NCBI RefSeq assembly: GCF_014656055.1
Contig: NZ_BNBR01000001.1
Coordinates: 1,819,165 to 1,883,164, forward strand
Direction of reading: 5' to 3'
Length of the DNA stretch: 64,000 nucleotides
DNA from: Streptomyces griseosporeus
Lineage (GTDB): Bacteria; Actinomycetota; Actinomycetes; Streptomycetales; Streptomycetaceae
The stretch's first letter is position 1. The number at the start of each line of letters is the position of its first letter. This document shows positions 1 to 10,622 of this stretch, piece by piece. Made by a program: the position numbers and the translations under genes. Under the pieces are notes generated by a model that worked only from the letters and a program-made list of their open reading frames with translations, ran no database searches and was not told where the DNA came from.

Positions 1-2
1 TG

Positions 3-1058
3 TGGGGCTACGACTACACCGAGACCAACGGCTGGGGCTACGCCTTCACCGCCCCGCAGGACTCCCGCGGCCTCGCCAACCTCTACGGCGGCCGGTCCGG
101 GCTCGCCGACAAGCTCGACGAGTACTTCGCCACCCCGGAGACGGCCTCGCCGGACTTCGTCGGCTCCTACGGCGGTGTCATCCACGAGATGACCGAGGCG
201 CGGGACGTGCGGATGGGCATGTACGGGCACTCCAACCAGGTCGCCCACCACGTGATCTACATGTACGACGCGGCCGGGCAGCCGTGGAAGGCGCAGGAGA
301 AGGTGCGCGAGGTGCTGTCCCGGCTGTACGTCGGCAGCGAGATCGGCCAGGGCTACCACGGCGACGAGGACAACGGCGAGCAGTCGGCGTGGTTCCTGTT
401 CTCCGCGCTCGGCTTCTACCCGCTGGTCATGGGCAGCGGCGAGTACGCCATCGGCTCCCCGCTGTTCAAGCAGGCCACCGTACACCTGGAGAACGGCCGG
501 GACCTGGTGGTGAAGGCGCCGGAGAACAGCGCGAGGAACGTCTACGTACAGGGGCTGAAGGTCAACGGCCGCACCTGGACGTCGACCTCGCTCCCCCACC
601 GGCTGCTCGCGAACGGCGGGGTGCTGGAGTTCGACATGGGTCCGCGGCCGTCGGCCTGGGGCACCGGGAAGAACGCCGCCCCGGTCTCGGTCACCCGGGA
701 CGACCGGGTGCCGGACCCGCGGTCGGACGTGCTCAAGGGCGAGGGTGCGCTGTTCGACGACACCTCGGCGACGAACGCCAAGGTGACCACGGCCGACCTG
801 CCGGTCCCCGCCGACGGCACGAAGGCGGTGCAGTACACGCTCACCTCGGCCGGTCACGCCGAGGCGCCCACCGGCTGGGTCCTGCAGGGCTCGGACGACG
901 GCACACGGTGGCGGGATCTCGACCGGCGCACCGGCGAGTCCTTCCGCTGGGACCGGCAGACCCGCGCCTTCTCGGTGCCCGAACCGGGGTCGTACCGCCA
1001 CTACCGGCTCGTCCTCGACGGTGAATCGACGCTGGCGGAGGTGGAGTTGCTGGCCTGA
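3..1058 (+). CDS. GH92 alpha-mannosidase, C-terminal part (5' end outside window)
   Basis: The reading frame is already open at base 3 and runs to a TGA at 1056-1058, giving about 351 residues. The visible part starts inside the catalytic barrel (WGYDYTETNGWGYAF) and carries GH92 landmarks such as YGHSNQVAHHVIYMY, GYHGDEDNGEQSAW and the following GSP motif. GH92 enzymes are calcium-dependent exo-alpha-mannosidases that trim N-glycan or yeast mannan side chains. After the barrel there is a beta-rich tail (from about 700 on), probably a carbohydrate-binding or discoidin-like add-on. A second, complete GH92 gene lies on the opposite strand at 1702-4977, so the two make a mannan/N-glycan processing locus. 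Signal peptide and start are not visible. The family call is firm; the exact linkage specificity cannot be read from sequence. Confidence 0.9.
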   Translation, partial: WGYDYTETNGWGYAFTAPQDSRGLANLYGGRSGLADKLDEYFATPETASPDFVGSYGGVIHEMTEARDVRMGMYGHSNQVAHHVIYMYDAAGQPWKAQEKVREVLSRLYVGSEIGQGYHGDEDNGEQSAWFLFSALGFYPLVMGSGEYAIGSPLFKQATVHLENGRDLVVKAPENSARNVYVQGLKVNGRTWTSTSLPHRLLANGGVLEFDMGPRPSAWGTGKNAAPVSVTRDDRVPDPRSDVLKGEGALFDDTSATNAKVTTADLPVPADGTKAVQYTLTSAGHAEAPTGWVLQGSDDGTRWRDLDRRTGESFRWDRQTRAFSVPEPGSYRHYRLVLDGESTLAEVELLA

Positions 1059-1070
1059 TCCCACCCCTGG

Positions 1071-1106
1071 TCATGGGACGCCCCGTACCCCTCGGGCGTC
1101 CCATGA
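1071..1106 (+). terminator. Strong hairpin terminator after the GH92 gene
   Basis: TCATGGGACGCCC (1071-1083) pairs perfectly with GGGCGTCCCATGA (1094-1106) around a 10-nt loop, 13 bp downstream of the GH92 stop codon. No U-tract follows, as is common in high-GC actinobacteria. Confidence 0.75.
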
Positions 1107-1174
1107 CCCACAATGACGACCACGCCGCCCGGTGCACGCCGGGCGGCTCGTCGACGTAGGGGGAGGACGCACGC

Positions 1175-1699
1175 ATGAGCATCACCCGACGGCTCACGGG
1201 CCTGCTCGCGGCAGCCGCCGGAGCGGTGGCCCTGCTGGCCGGCACGACCGCGCCGGCCCAGGCCTACAGCCCGAACCCGGCGTTCTCCAAGTACTACTAC
1301 GACACCGACAGCTGCCCGTGCAGCGGCGGGAACCTCACGGACCCGTTCGACAACACCTACTTCGCGTACGACGCCGGCGGGCTGGCGGTGAAGATGGAGC
1401 TGGTCTCCGGCGGCGCGTTCGTCGGCAAGGTGGAGTTCCACCCGAACGACGAGAAGCTGTGGGTGTACGACACCCGCAACGACGGCGACAGCTTCTACGT
1501 CACCATCGGCTACGCGTCGGGCGGCACCTACCACAGCCTCGGCACCGTCAGCCCGCCCGGCACCGACGAGGTCGTCGACCTCACCGTCAAGGACTACGAC
1601 ATCCCCGACGGCGCCTCCGTCGACATCTCGGTCTACGACGACGCCGGACCGAGCGACCTCATCGGTGCCGCGCGCGGCACCGGCGCGGCGGTGGCCTGA
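1175..1699 (+). CDS. Small secreted protein of unknown function
   Basis: A 174-residue protein with a clear Sec signal peptide: RR, then a hydrophobic Ala/Leu run, then APAQA cleavage near residue 31. The mature part is Tyr/Asp-rich, has a paired Cys motif (SCPCSGG), and looks beta-stranded with no recognised domain. The ATG is preceded by GGGGGAGG at a good distance. It is convergent with and almost touches the large GH92 gene (stop codons 2 bases apart) and lies directly after the first GH92 gene, so it may accompany secreted carbohydrate hydrolases. I do not recognise the family. Confidence 0.8.
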   Translation: MSITRRLTGLLAAAAGAVALLAGTTAPAQAYSPNPAFSKYYYDTDSCPCSGGNLTDPFDNTYFAYDAGGLAVKMELVSGGAFVGKVEFHPNDEKLWVYDTRNDGDSFYVTIGYASGGTYHSLGTVSPPGTDEVVDLTVKDYDIPDGASVDISVYDDAGPSDLIGAARGTGAAVA

Positions 1700-1701
1700 G
1701 G

Positions 1702-4700
1702 TCAGCCGACGGCCAGCGTGAACACGTGCAGGTCGGTGTCGTCGGGCAGGGTCACGCTCGCGATCCGCTTGCCGTCCGGCGCGGCGAACGGCTTCGTGGC
1801 GAAGACGTACGTGGCGACCGGGTCACGGTCCGCTCCGGCCACGTTGCGGTAGGCGGTGCGGGCGACGACCTCGTTGCCGTACTGCACGCCGCCGCCCCCG
1901 CCGCCGAGGGTCCAGTCGGAGAAGGACAGGTCGGCGGTGCCGGTGGTGCCGTCGGTGTAGGTGATCCGGGCCTGGGCCTGCTGGTTGCCGTTGACCGCGC
2001 TGCCGACGAACGCGAGCCGGGCGGCGGGTTCGGCGAGGCGGATCGTCTGCCCGGTCGCCGCCGCGTTGTCCGGGCGGCCGCCGGGCGAGGCGGGCCAGGT
2101 GAAGGACAGGCCGCCCACCTCGCCCTGCCCGCCCGGGGTGAGTCCGGCCGCGGCGAGCGCCTGCCGTGAGTAGCTCCAGCCGCCGCCGTCGTAGTCGGCC
2201 TCGTCGTGCTCGCCGGAGTCGTCGGAGACGCCGGTGTTGTTCCAGGCGGCGAGCAGGCTGCCGGGCGCGGCCACCGTCAGGGTGATGGGCTGGGTGTACG
2301 ACGTGTCGCCGGAGACGACGGTGATCTGGGCGTCGTAGAAGCCCTGGGCGGTGCCGTCGGCGGCGGACAGCACGACCTGCCGGGCGCCGTCGGTGACCGT
2401 CCCCTCGGAGGGCGTCGCGGTGATGCCCGCCGGTGCCGTCACCCGGAACCGCACCTCGGGGCCGGTCCCGCCGCCGAGCGCGAGGGCGCGGATGCCGACG
2501 GTCGCGCTGCCGCCCGGCGGGATCGTCGCCGAGGTCGGCCCGACGCCGATCTGGTACGGCTGCTCGCCCTGCCGGAAGGACGGCGGGGCGTCGGCCGGGT
2601 CGCTGCCCCACGCGGGGTCGGGGGTGCCGGCCAGCGTGAAGTCGAGGCGTCCGCCGTCCCGCACGAACGAGGCGGGCAGCCAGGGCCGCTGCGTGCCGCG
2701 GCCGTCGACCTTCAGGGCGTGGACGTACGGTGTGTCGGCGGCGGCCCGCGGCGCGCGGACGGTGATGTCGTTGCCGTCGGGGCGGTCGATGTCGATGCGC
2801 GGGAACAGCGGTGAGGCGAGGACGAGTTCGGCGCGGGAGGGCACCTGGGGGTACATGCCGAGCGCGGAGAAGACGTACCAGGACGACATCGCGCCGAGGT
2901 CGTCGTTGCCGGGGATCCCGCCGGGCTGCGTCGACCACAGCTGCCGCATGGCGGCGCGGACGGTCTCCTGCGTCTTGTACGGGGCGCCCGCGTAGGCGTA
3001 CAGGTAGGGCACGTTGATCGACGGCTCGTTGTCCAGCTCGGACTTCTCGCCGCCGGCGCCGGTGAACGCCCAGGTGCCGTCGGCGTCGTGGAAGAAGGCG
3101 TCGAGCCGCCGCAGCGCCTGGTCCCGGCCGCCCATCGCGGCGAAGAGCCCGGCCGGGTCGTGCGGGACCATCCACGTGTACTGGGCGGCGGTGCCCTCGA
3201 CGAAGCCGGTGCCGGTGCCCGGGGTGAAGCCGGTGACCCAGCTGCCGTCGGCCTTGCGGTCGGCGATGTAGCCGTCGCTGCCGTGGGCCGCGATGTTGAA
3301 GTTGTTCTGCCACCACTGGGCGCGGCGGGCGAAGAGGGCCTCGGTGTCCCGCTCCCCCGCCGCCGCGGCGAGCCGGGAGAGGGAGAAGTCGGCGGTGGAC
3401 ATCTCCAGCGTCTCGGCGGCGCCGCCCCAGGCGTTGGAGACGGACGGCATGTAGTGCAGTTTCAGGTACTTGTCGAGGGAGGGCCGCTGGCCGACCGACA
3501 GCACCGGCTTGCCGGCGGCGGACAGGTCCTGCGCGGTGGGCACGGTCGCCGCCCGCACCAGTGAGGCGAGCGCGCCGCGCAGGTCGAAGTCCGTGCCGCC
3601 GAAGGCGTGGATGCCGGCGAGGGCGGTGGTCGAGGGGTCGCCGTTCATCACGTGCGTGCCGCTCGCGCCGTGCAGCCAGCGGTCCCACACGCCGCCGTTC
3701 TGTCGCGCGAGTTCGTACAGCGACTGGGCGATGTCGGAGCCGGTGCGCGGGTCGAGGAGGGTGACCAGCTGGAGCTGGTCGCGGTAGACGTCCCAGCCGG
3801 AGAAGGTGCCGTACTGGGCGCGGTGGCGGCGTCCCACGGTGTGCACCGCGCCGTCCGGGCCGCGGTAGCGGCGGTCGGCGTCGCTGATGACGTTGGGGTG
3901 CAGCAGGGAGTGGTAGAGCGCGGTGTAGAAGGTGGTGCGCTCGGCGTCGGTGCCGCCGCCGACCCGGATGCCGCGCAGCCGCTCCCGCCAGGCGCGGCGA
4001 GCCGCGTCGCGGACGCTGTCGAAGGAGCGGCCGGGCGGGTTCTCGGCGGCGAGGTTGGCCTCGGCGCCGGCCCGGCTGACGTAGGAGATGCCGATCTGCA
4101 CGCCGACGTCCTCGGTGCCGGGCGCGAACCGCACGTACCCGCCGGCGCCCTTGCCGGCGACGGGCCGGCCGCCGGCCGCGAACCCGCCGGTGCCGCCGGA
4201 GGCCTGCAGGGAGCCGGGGCTGAGCTTGTCGTCCTGCCAGGTGCCGACGGCGTCGAAGGGCCGGTCGAAGCGGGCGGTGAAGTACAGGGTGTAGTAGGCG
4301 CGGCGGCCCTCGGGGTCGAGGTAGCCGCAGAAGTTGCCGGAGGTGACGGACCCGGAGACGGTGTGCCGGGCGGGGTCGATCTCGACGGTGGAGTCGGTCG
4401 AGCCGACCTCGGAGTTGGCCGTGCGCACCAGCAGCGAGGCGGGCTTGTCGGCGGGGAAGGTGAAGCGGGCCGAGCCGGTGCGGGCGGTCGCGGTCAGGTC
4501 GGCGGTGACGCCGGAGTCGAGGGCGACCCGGTAGTGGCCGGGCTCGGCCCGCTCGTCGGCGTGCCGGAAACCGGAGGCGTAGACGGCGTCCTTGGTGTCG
4601 CTCGCCGGGGAGGAGGTGACCTCGCCGGCGAAGGGGAAGAGGGGGATGTCGCCGCTGCCGCCCGCGCAGCCGGTGCCGGACATGTGGGTGAGGCTGAAGC

Positions 4701-4977
4701 CGCGGACGCGGGTGACGTCGTAGTGGTAGCCGCCGGGGGCGGCGGTTCTGGTGGCGTCGCCGCGGGTGTTCTCGGGGCTGAAGGAGAACATGCCGAAGGG
4801 GGTGACGGCGCCGGGGAAGACGTTGCCGCCGTTCTTCGTGCCGATGAGCGGGTCGACGTACGCGGTCGGGTCGGTGACGAGCCGGGGTGGTCCGGCGGCG
4901 GTGGCCGCCACGGCGGGGGTGGCGCCGCCGGCCGCGAGCGCGGCGGCCAGCAGCAGGGACACAGGACGGAAACGCAT
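1702..4977 (-). CDS. Secreted GH92 alpha-mannosidase
   Basis: A 1,091-residue secreted protein. The frame stays open further upstream, but the ATG at 4977 is chosen because a GAGGAGGAGGGG ribosome site precedes it and a signal peptide (MRFRPVSLLLAAALAAG ... PAVAATAAG) starts there. The N-terminal GH92 module begins with YVDPLIGTKNGGNVFPGA and has the expected H-x-SGTGC, GWDVYRDQ, GNDDLGAMSSWYVFSALG and GSPLF-like segments; GH92 enzymes are Ca2+-dependent inverting exo-mannosidases. A C-terminal region from about residue 790 holds beta-sandwich (NPCBM/alpha-galactosidase-associated type) modules. It is the second GH92 in the locus. Expression is probably controlled by a LacI/ROK-type regulator through the palindromes at 5131-5189. 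Confidence 0.92.
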   Translation of the reverse strand: MRFRPVSLLLAAALAAGGATPAVAATAAGPPRLVTDPTAYVDPLIGTKNGGNVFPGAVTPFGMFSFSPENTRGDATRTAAPGGYHYDVTRVRGFSLTHMSGTGCAGGSGDIPLFPFAGEVTSSPASDTKDAVYASGFRHADERAEPGHYRVALDSGVTADLTATARTGSARFTFPADKPASLLVRTANSEVGSTDSTVEIDPARHTVSGSVTSGNFCGYLDPEGRRAYYTLYFTARFDRPFDAVGTWQDDKLSPGSLQASGGTGGFAAGGRPVAGKGAGGYVRFAPGTEDVGVQIGISYVSRAGAEANLAAENPPGRSFDSVRDAARRAWRERLRGIRVGGGTDAERTTFYTALYHSLLHPNVISDADRRYRGPDGAVHTVGRRHRAQYGTFSGWDVYRDQLQLVTLLDPRTGSDIAQSLYELARQNGGVWDRWLHGASGTHVMNGDPSTTALAGIHAFGGTDFDLRGALASLVRAATVPTAQDLSAAGKPVLSVGQRPSLDKYLKLHYMPSVSNAWGGAAETLEMSTADFSLSRLAAAAGERDTEALFARRAQWWQNNFNIAAHGSDGYIADRKADGSWVTGFTPGTGTGFVEGTAAQYTWMVPHDPAGLFAAMGGRDQALRRLDAFFHDADGTWAFTGAGGEKSELDNEPSINVPYLYAYAGAPYKTQETVRAAMRQLWSTQPGGIPGNDDLGAMSSWYVFSALGMYPQVPSRAELVLASPLFPRIDIDRPDGNDITVRAPRAAADTPYVHALKVDGRGTQRPWLPASFVRDGGRLDFTLAGTPDPAWGSDPADAPPSFRQGEQPYQIGVGPTSATIPPGGSATVGIRALALGGGTGPEVRFRVTAPAGITATPSEGTVTDGARQVVLSAADGTAQGFYDAQITVVSGDTSYTQPITLTVAAPGSLLAAWNNTGVSDDSGEHDEADYDGGGWSYSRQALAAAGLTPGGQGEVGGLSFTWPASPGGRPDNAAATGQTIRLAEPAARLAFVGSAVNGNQQAQARITYTDGTTGTADLSFSDWTLGGGGGGVQYGNEVVARTAYRNVAGADRDPVATYVFATKPFAAPDGKRIASVTLPDDTDLHVFTLAVG

Positions 4978-5130
4978 GACGCGGCCCCTCCTCCTCGGAC
5001 GGGTCGCGCACACCTCGGGTCGCACAAGCCGCAGGGACAGTAGCGTGCGACAGGGTTACCACGGAAGACCGCGTGCGGCGGTGCGGGCACGGGCGGGGTC
5101 CCCCGGACGCGTGGTGGACCCAAGTGCCTT

Positions 5131-5189
5131 GACATCGTTGTCCGTTCACGCGGTAGAGTCTTGTACAGACCAATCCAGACAACGTTGTC
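5131..5189 (-). promoter_or_regulatory. Paired palindromic operator upstream of the GH92 gene
   Basis: In the 337-bp gap 4978-5314 there are two near-identical 12-mers: GACATCGTTGTC (5131-5142) and the perfect palindrome GACAACGTTGTC (5178-5189), 47 bp apart. The central CG palindrome is typical of LacI-family sites. They lie 154-212 bp upstream of the GH92 start on its strand. The regulator is not in the window. Apart from the LPMO terminator at 5259-5300 nothing else was seen in this gap. Confidence 0.55.
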
Positions 5190-5258
5190 GCGCATGCTGT
5201 GGCGCACACAAGCCAGCACCACCCCGTTCGGCCGCCTCCCCCGAGGCCGACCGGCTCG

Positions 5259-5300
5259 CGGACCCGGTGGGCGTGAAGGGCTCTCCGCCCACCGGGTCCG
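5259..5300 (-). terminator. Hairpin terminator of the LPMO gene
   Basis: CGGACCCGGTGGGCG (5259-5273) pairs perfectly over 15 bp with its complement at 5286-5300 around a 12-nt loop, just past the LPMO stop codon (5315-5317) on the minus strand. Confidence 0.8.
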
Positions 5301-5314
5301 CCCCGAGCGGTAGT

Positions 5315-6393
5315 TCAGCCCACCCGGCAGGGCAGGCCGGTCGTACTGTCCCCGCCGGAGCCGGTCACCACGTATCCGAAGGTGGCGCTCTGCCCCGGCG
5401 CGAGCGCGCCGTTCCAGCCGGCGTTGTGGACCATCACGTCCTGGCCGTCGTAGGTGGCGTTGCCGCTCCAGAGGCTGTCGACCTTCTGGCCCGCGGGCAG
5501 GGTCCAGTCGACCATCCAGCCCAGCATCGGCACGTCGCCGGTGTTGGTGACGGTCACCTCGGACTGGTAGCCGCCGGACCAGCTGCCCGTGGTGCGGCGG
5601 GTCGCGGAGCAGGTGCCCGGCACCGGGTCGGTGGGGTCGCCCGGCTCGTGGATGCCGGTCACCTCGCCGTTGCCGCCGTCGAAGACGACGTCGGAGCAGG
5701 AGTAGAAGGTCTCCTGGCTGTCCGAGCGCTGCCAGACCATGTAGACGATGTGGCGGCCCGACTTTCCCGCGGGGAGCCTGCCGGTCCAGGAGTAATTGGC
5801 CTCGACCGGCCGGGGGTGCCGTTGAGCGGCGGGTGGTCGGCGGTGAGGAAGGGCTGGTCCTCCAGCGCGTCCCAGGTGAGGGTCCGGGTCGGGTCGAAGC
5901 CGTCCTTGGTGAGGTAGACGCGGAACCAGCCCGGGTGGGCGGCCCAGGCGTTGTAGGAGAAGTCGACCGTGGCGCCCGAGGTGAGGTGGGTGACCGGCCA
6001 GTCCGCGCGGGGCTGGTCGAAGCCGGTGAAGTTGGGGTTGCCGCCGCTGCACAGCGCGCCGTCGGGCACGAAGCCGCGGGTGCGGCCGGCGCCGTCGGAG
6101 CGCAGCACGGAGAACCAGTTGTAGAACGGCGTGGTCCCGCTGACCTGCTGGGCGGCCCGGCAGGCCGGGTTGACGGGCTTGATCTCGCCGGTGTCGGTCA
6201 GGGCGTCCTGCCAGCACAGGAAGGTGCGGCTGCCCGGCTTCATGGGGGTGCCGTGGGCCTGGGCCGGGGCGCCCGTGGTGATGATCAGGGTGAGGGCGGG
6301 GACGGTGGCGAGGAGGGAGACGAGGAGGAGGAAGAGGGTTCTGGCGCGTAAGAGGGGGCGGGCGGGTCCGGGAGCCTTGCTTATCAGGTTCAT
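5315..6393 (-). pseudogene. AA10 lytic polysaccharide monooxygenase with CBM2, frameshifted
   Basis: Two overlapping frames together make one LPMO. Frame 1 (from ATG 6393) gives a signal peptide ending PAQA, then His-Gly at the mature N-terminus (the copper 'histidine brace' His), and AA10 sequence up to PPLNGTPG. Frame 2 continues with PVEANYSWTGRLPAGKSG, HIVYMVWQRSDSQETFYSCSD and a C-terminal CBM2 ending GLPCRVG. The frames join at about 5806-5813, where one C (a G on the plus strand) is missing from a GGCC(C)GG run; adding it restores the usual family sequence. AA10-CBM2 enzymes oxidatively cleave cellulose or chitin outside the cell; the CebR box upstream favours cellulose. Either a real inactivating mutation or a single sequencing error. 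As written, translation ends about 50 residues after the shift and lacks the CBM2. Confidence 0.85.
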
Positions 6394-6491
6394 GACAGGA
6401 GAGTCCGTCCTTCCGTGTACGGACCGCGCGGTGACATGCCGGGGCGTCACGGGCAGGCGGGAGTGCTGCGCGGCGGGTTCCGGTCCACCGC

Positions 6492-6505
6492 TGGGAGCGC
6501 TCCCA
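6492..6505 (-). promoter_or_regulatory. CebR box upstream of LPMO
   Basis: TGGGAGCGCTCCCA, the perfect 14-bp palindrome bound by the cellobiose-responsive LacI-family repressor CebR in streptomycetes, lies 99 bp before the LPMO start. An identical site precedes the mannanase gene at 21875-21888. Confidence 0.88.
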
Positions 6506-6584
6506 CCTGCCCTGTGGCGGAAGTTAGCGCTCCGGCGCCCGGTTGTAAACGCCCTGGACAGGGCTCCGGGCGTCGAAAAGATGC

Positions 6585-6621
6585 GAGGGCCGCACCCCCG
6601 GTCGCCGGGGATGCGGCCCTC
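6585..6621 (-). terminator. Terminator of acnA
   Basis: GAGGGCCGCACCCCCGG (6585-6601) pairs with CCGGGGATGCGGCCCTC (6605-6621) with a single mismatch and a 3-nt loop, 20 bp downstream of the acnA stop on the minus strand. Confidence 0.85.
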
Positions 6622-6640
6622 AACCGCCGTGCCGTACCGC

Positions 6641-9436
<2,796 letters not shown>

Positions 9437-9505
9437 GACAGTCTCCTTCATTGATGTGCGCGTACCACCGTCAATCGTGCCGCCACGCCGGCTTGGCCGT
9501 TCCGG

Positions 9506-9524
9506 TAAGGTCAGGCTAAGTTAG
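9506..9524 (-). promoter_or_regulatory. Iron-box-like site upstream of acnA
   Basis: TAAGGTCAGGCTAAGTTAG matches 14 of 19 positions of the streptomycete DmdR1/IdeR iron box (TTAGGTTAGGCTAACCTAA). It sits 70-88 bp before the acnA start and is flanked by GTAAGG (9505-9510) and CCTTAC (9530-9535). Iron-responsive control would suit an Fe-S enzyme; binding is inferred. Confidence 0.55.
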
Positions 9525-9566
9525 GGTCGCCTTACTGGAGTAGCGGCTACGGTGCGCCTCGGCAGA

Positions 9567-9584
9567 TATCTCGATGTCGAGATA
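9567..9584. promoter_or_regulatory. Perfect 18-bp palindrome upstream of acnA
   Basis: TATCTCGATGTCGAGATA is perfectly self-complementary and lies between acnA (start 9436) and the lipoprotein stop (9696). It shares the frame ATCTC-N6-GAGAT with the palindrome at 10595-10610 in front of the XRE-MurA gene, which suggests one DNA-binding protein uses both. Confidence 0.55.
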
Positions 9585-9695
9585 ACAGTAATACATGGGC
9601 GGCGCCTGGTCATGCCCGACCCGGCGCCGAGCTTGGCGCGACCCGGCGCCGAGCCCGGCGCGGACCGGTCCGCCCGCCGGTCGCGGGCCTGTCGG

Positions 9696-10388
9696 TCACC
9701 AGTCCTTCTCCGCGGTCATCTTCGCGGGGGCCAGGACCTCCACATGGCCGTGGTCGCCGTACACCGAGTGGCGCCAGTGGGCGAACACCGCCGCGGTGCG
9801 GTCCAGGGCGTCCGAGTCGTCCACCTCGAAGGAAGCGCGTACGCGGGCCAGGGTGCGGGCGCCGCCCCGGGTCGTGCAGACGCTGACGCTCTCCAGCCGG
9901 GCGGCGAGGGCCCGGTCCTCCTTCGAGGCGCTCGCGTCCAGGTACGCGCGGAAGTCGCCGGTCATCGAGTACCAGCGGTCGGACAGGTCGGCGTCCTCCT
10001 CGGTGTCGACCGGGGTCCGGCCACCCTGGTCCTCGGAGGTGGTGTCGGGCAGGCCGGTGCCGGTCGCGTCCTCGTCGGTGTCCGGGCCGGTGTAGGTGCC
10101 CGGGTCCTCGTCGGTGTCCGGGCCGGTATAGGTGCCCGGGTCCTCGTCCGTGTCCGGGCCGGTATAGGTGCCTGCGTCCTCGTCCGTATCCGGGCCGGTG
10201 TACGGGCCCGTGTCCTCGTCGGTGTTCTCCGGTGTCTGTACGTCGCAGGGCGCGTCGGACGCGGACGGGCGCGGTGAGGCCGGCGGGCCTGCCGACGCCG
10301 GCTCGCCCGCGCGCTGCGTACCGCACGAGGTCAGCGCACAGCAGACGAGCGCCACGGCGACGGCGAGGCGCCGCATCTGGATGTCCAT
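9696..10388 (-). CDS. Repeat-containing lipoprotein of unknown function
   Basis: A 230-residue predicted lipoprotein: MDIQMRRLAVAVALVCC followed by a lipobox ALTSCG. The ATG at 10388 is preceded by AAAGGGGG. After an Ala/Pro/Ser stretch there are about four 12-residue repeats of the type TGPDTDEDPGTY (roughly residues 57-110), highly acidic and probably a spacer holding the C-terminal domain away from the membrane. The C-terminal ~90 residues (from DLSDRWYSMTGDFRAYL) look folded and include a lone Cys and the segment FAHWRHSVYGDHGHVEVL. No family recognised. It lies between acnA and the murA-like gene, with acnA on the same strand downstream, but the 259-bp gap with regulatory palindromes suggests separate transcription. 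Confidence 0.8.
   Translation of the reverse strand: MDIQMRRLAVAVALVCCALTSCGTQRAGEPASAGPPASPRPSASDAPCDVQTPENTDEDTGPYTGPDTDEDAGTYTGPDTDEDPGTYTGPDTDEDPGTYTGPDTDEDATGTGLPDTTSEDQGGRTPVDTEEDADLSDRWYSMTGDFRAYLDASASKEDRALAARLESVSVCTTRGGARTLARVRASFEVDDSDALDRTAAVFAHWRHSVYGDHGHVEVLAPAKMTAEKDW
10071..10222 (-). repeat. 36-bp tandem repeat coding for acidic TGPDTDED units
   Basis: About four copies of a 36-bp unit (plus-strand core GTGTCCGGGCCGGTGTAGG, with a CTCGTC boundary) encode TGPDTDED(P/A)GTY. Copies differ by only a few silent or conservative changes, which points to recent slippage/recombination; repeat number is likely to vary between strains. Confidence 0.85.
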
Positions 10389-10594
10389 GTGGGTCCCCCT
10401 TTCGGACGAGGAGAGGGGAACGAGCCGAACGGGGTTCCCGGTGCCCAACGGAAGCGCGGCCGACGGGATCAGGACATGGGCGATTTGCCGGTATCTTTCG
10501 GCGCACCGGGGCACCCGTACCGTCCAACGGCACTGACGGGCCGTCATGGGCGTCACTCGCGTGCATCACCCGAACGGACCCCCCGGCAGGCGCC

Positions 10595-10610
10595 ATCTCA
10601 TATCTGAGAT
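10595..10610 (+). promoter_or_regulatory. Palindrome directly upstream of the XRE-MurA gene
   Basis: ATCTCATATCTGAGAT (ATCTCA / TGAGAT arms, 4-nt centre) ends 12 bp before the start codon and so could block transcription or translation start. The N-terminal XRE domain of the encoded protein makes autoregulation an obvious possibility. Confidence 0.55.
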
Positions 10611-10622
10611 AACCTCAGTCTC

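Noticed and set aside
3607..5043. A 478-codon plus-strand frame opposite the GH92 gene
   Set aside because: Composition is the Gly/Val/Ala pattern of antisense shadows; no ribosome site or domain.
1823..5209. A 1,128-codon minus-strand frame overlapping the GH92 gene in another phase
   Set aside because: Arg/Pro-rich shadow; the true GH92 frame has signal peptide and catalytic motifs.
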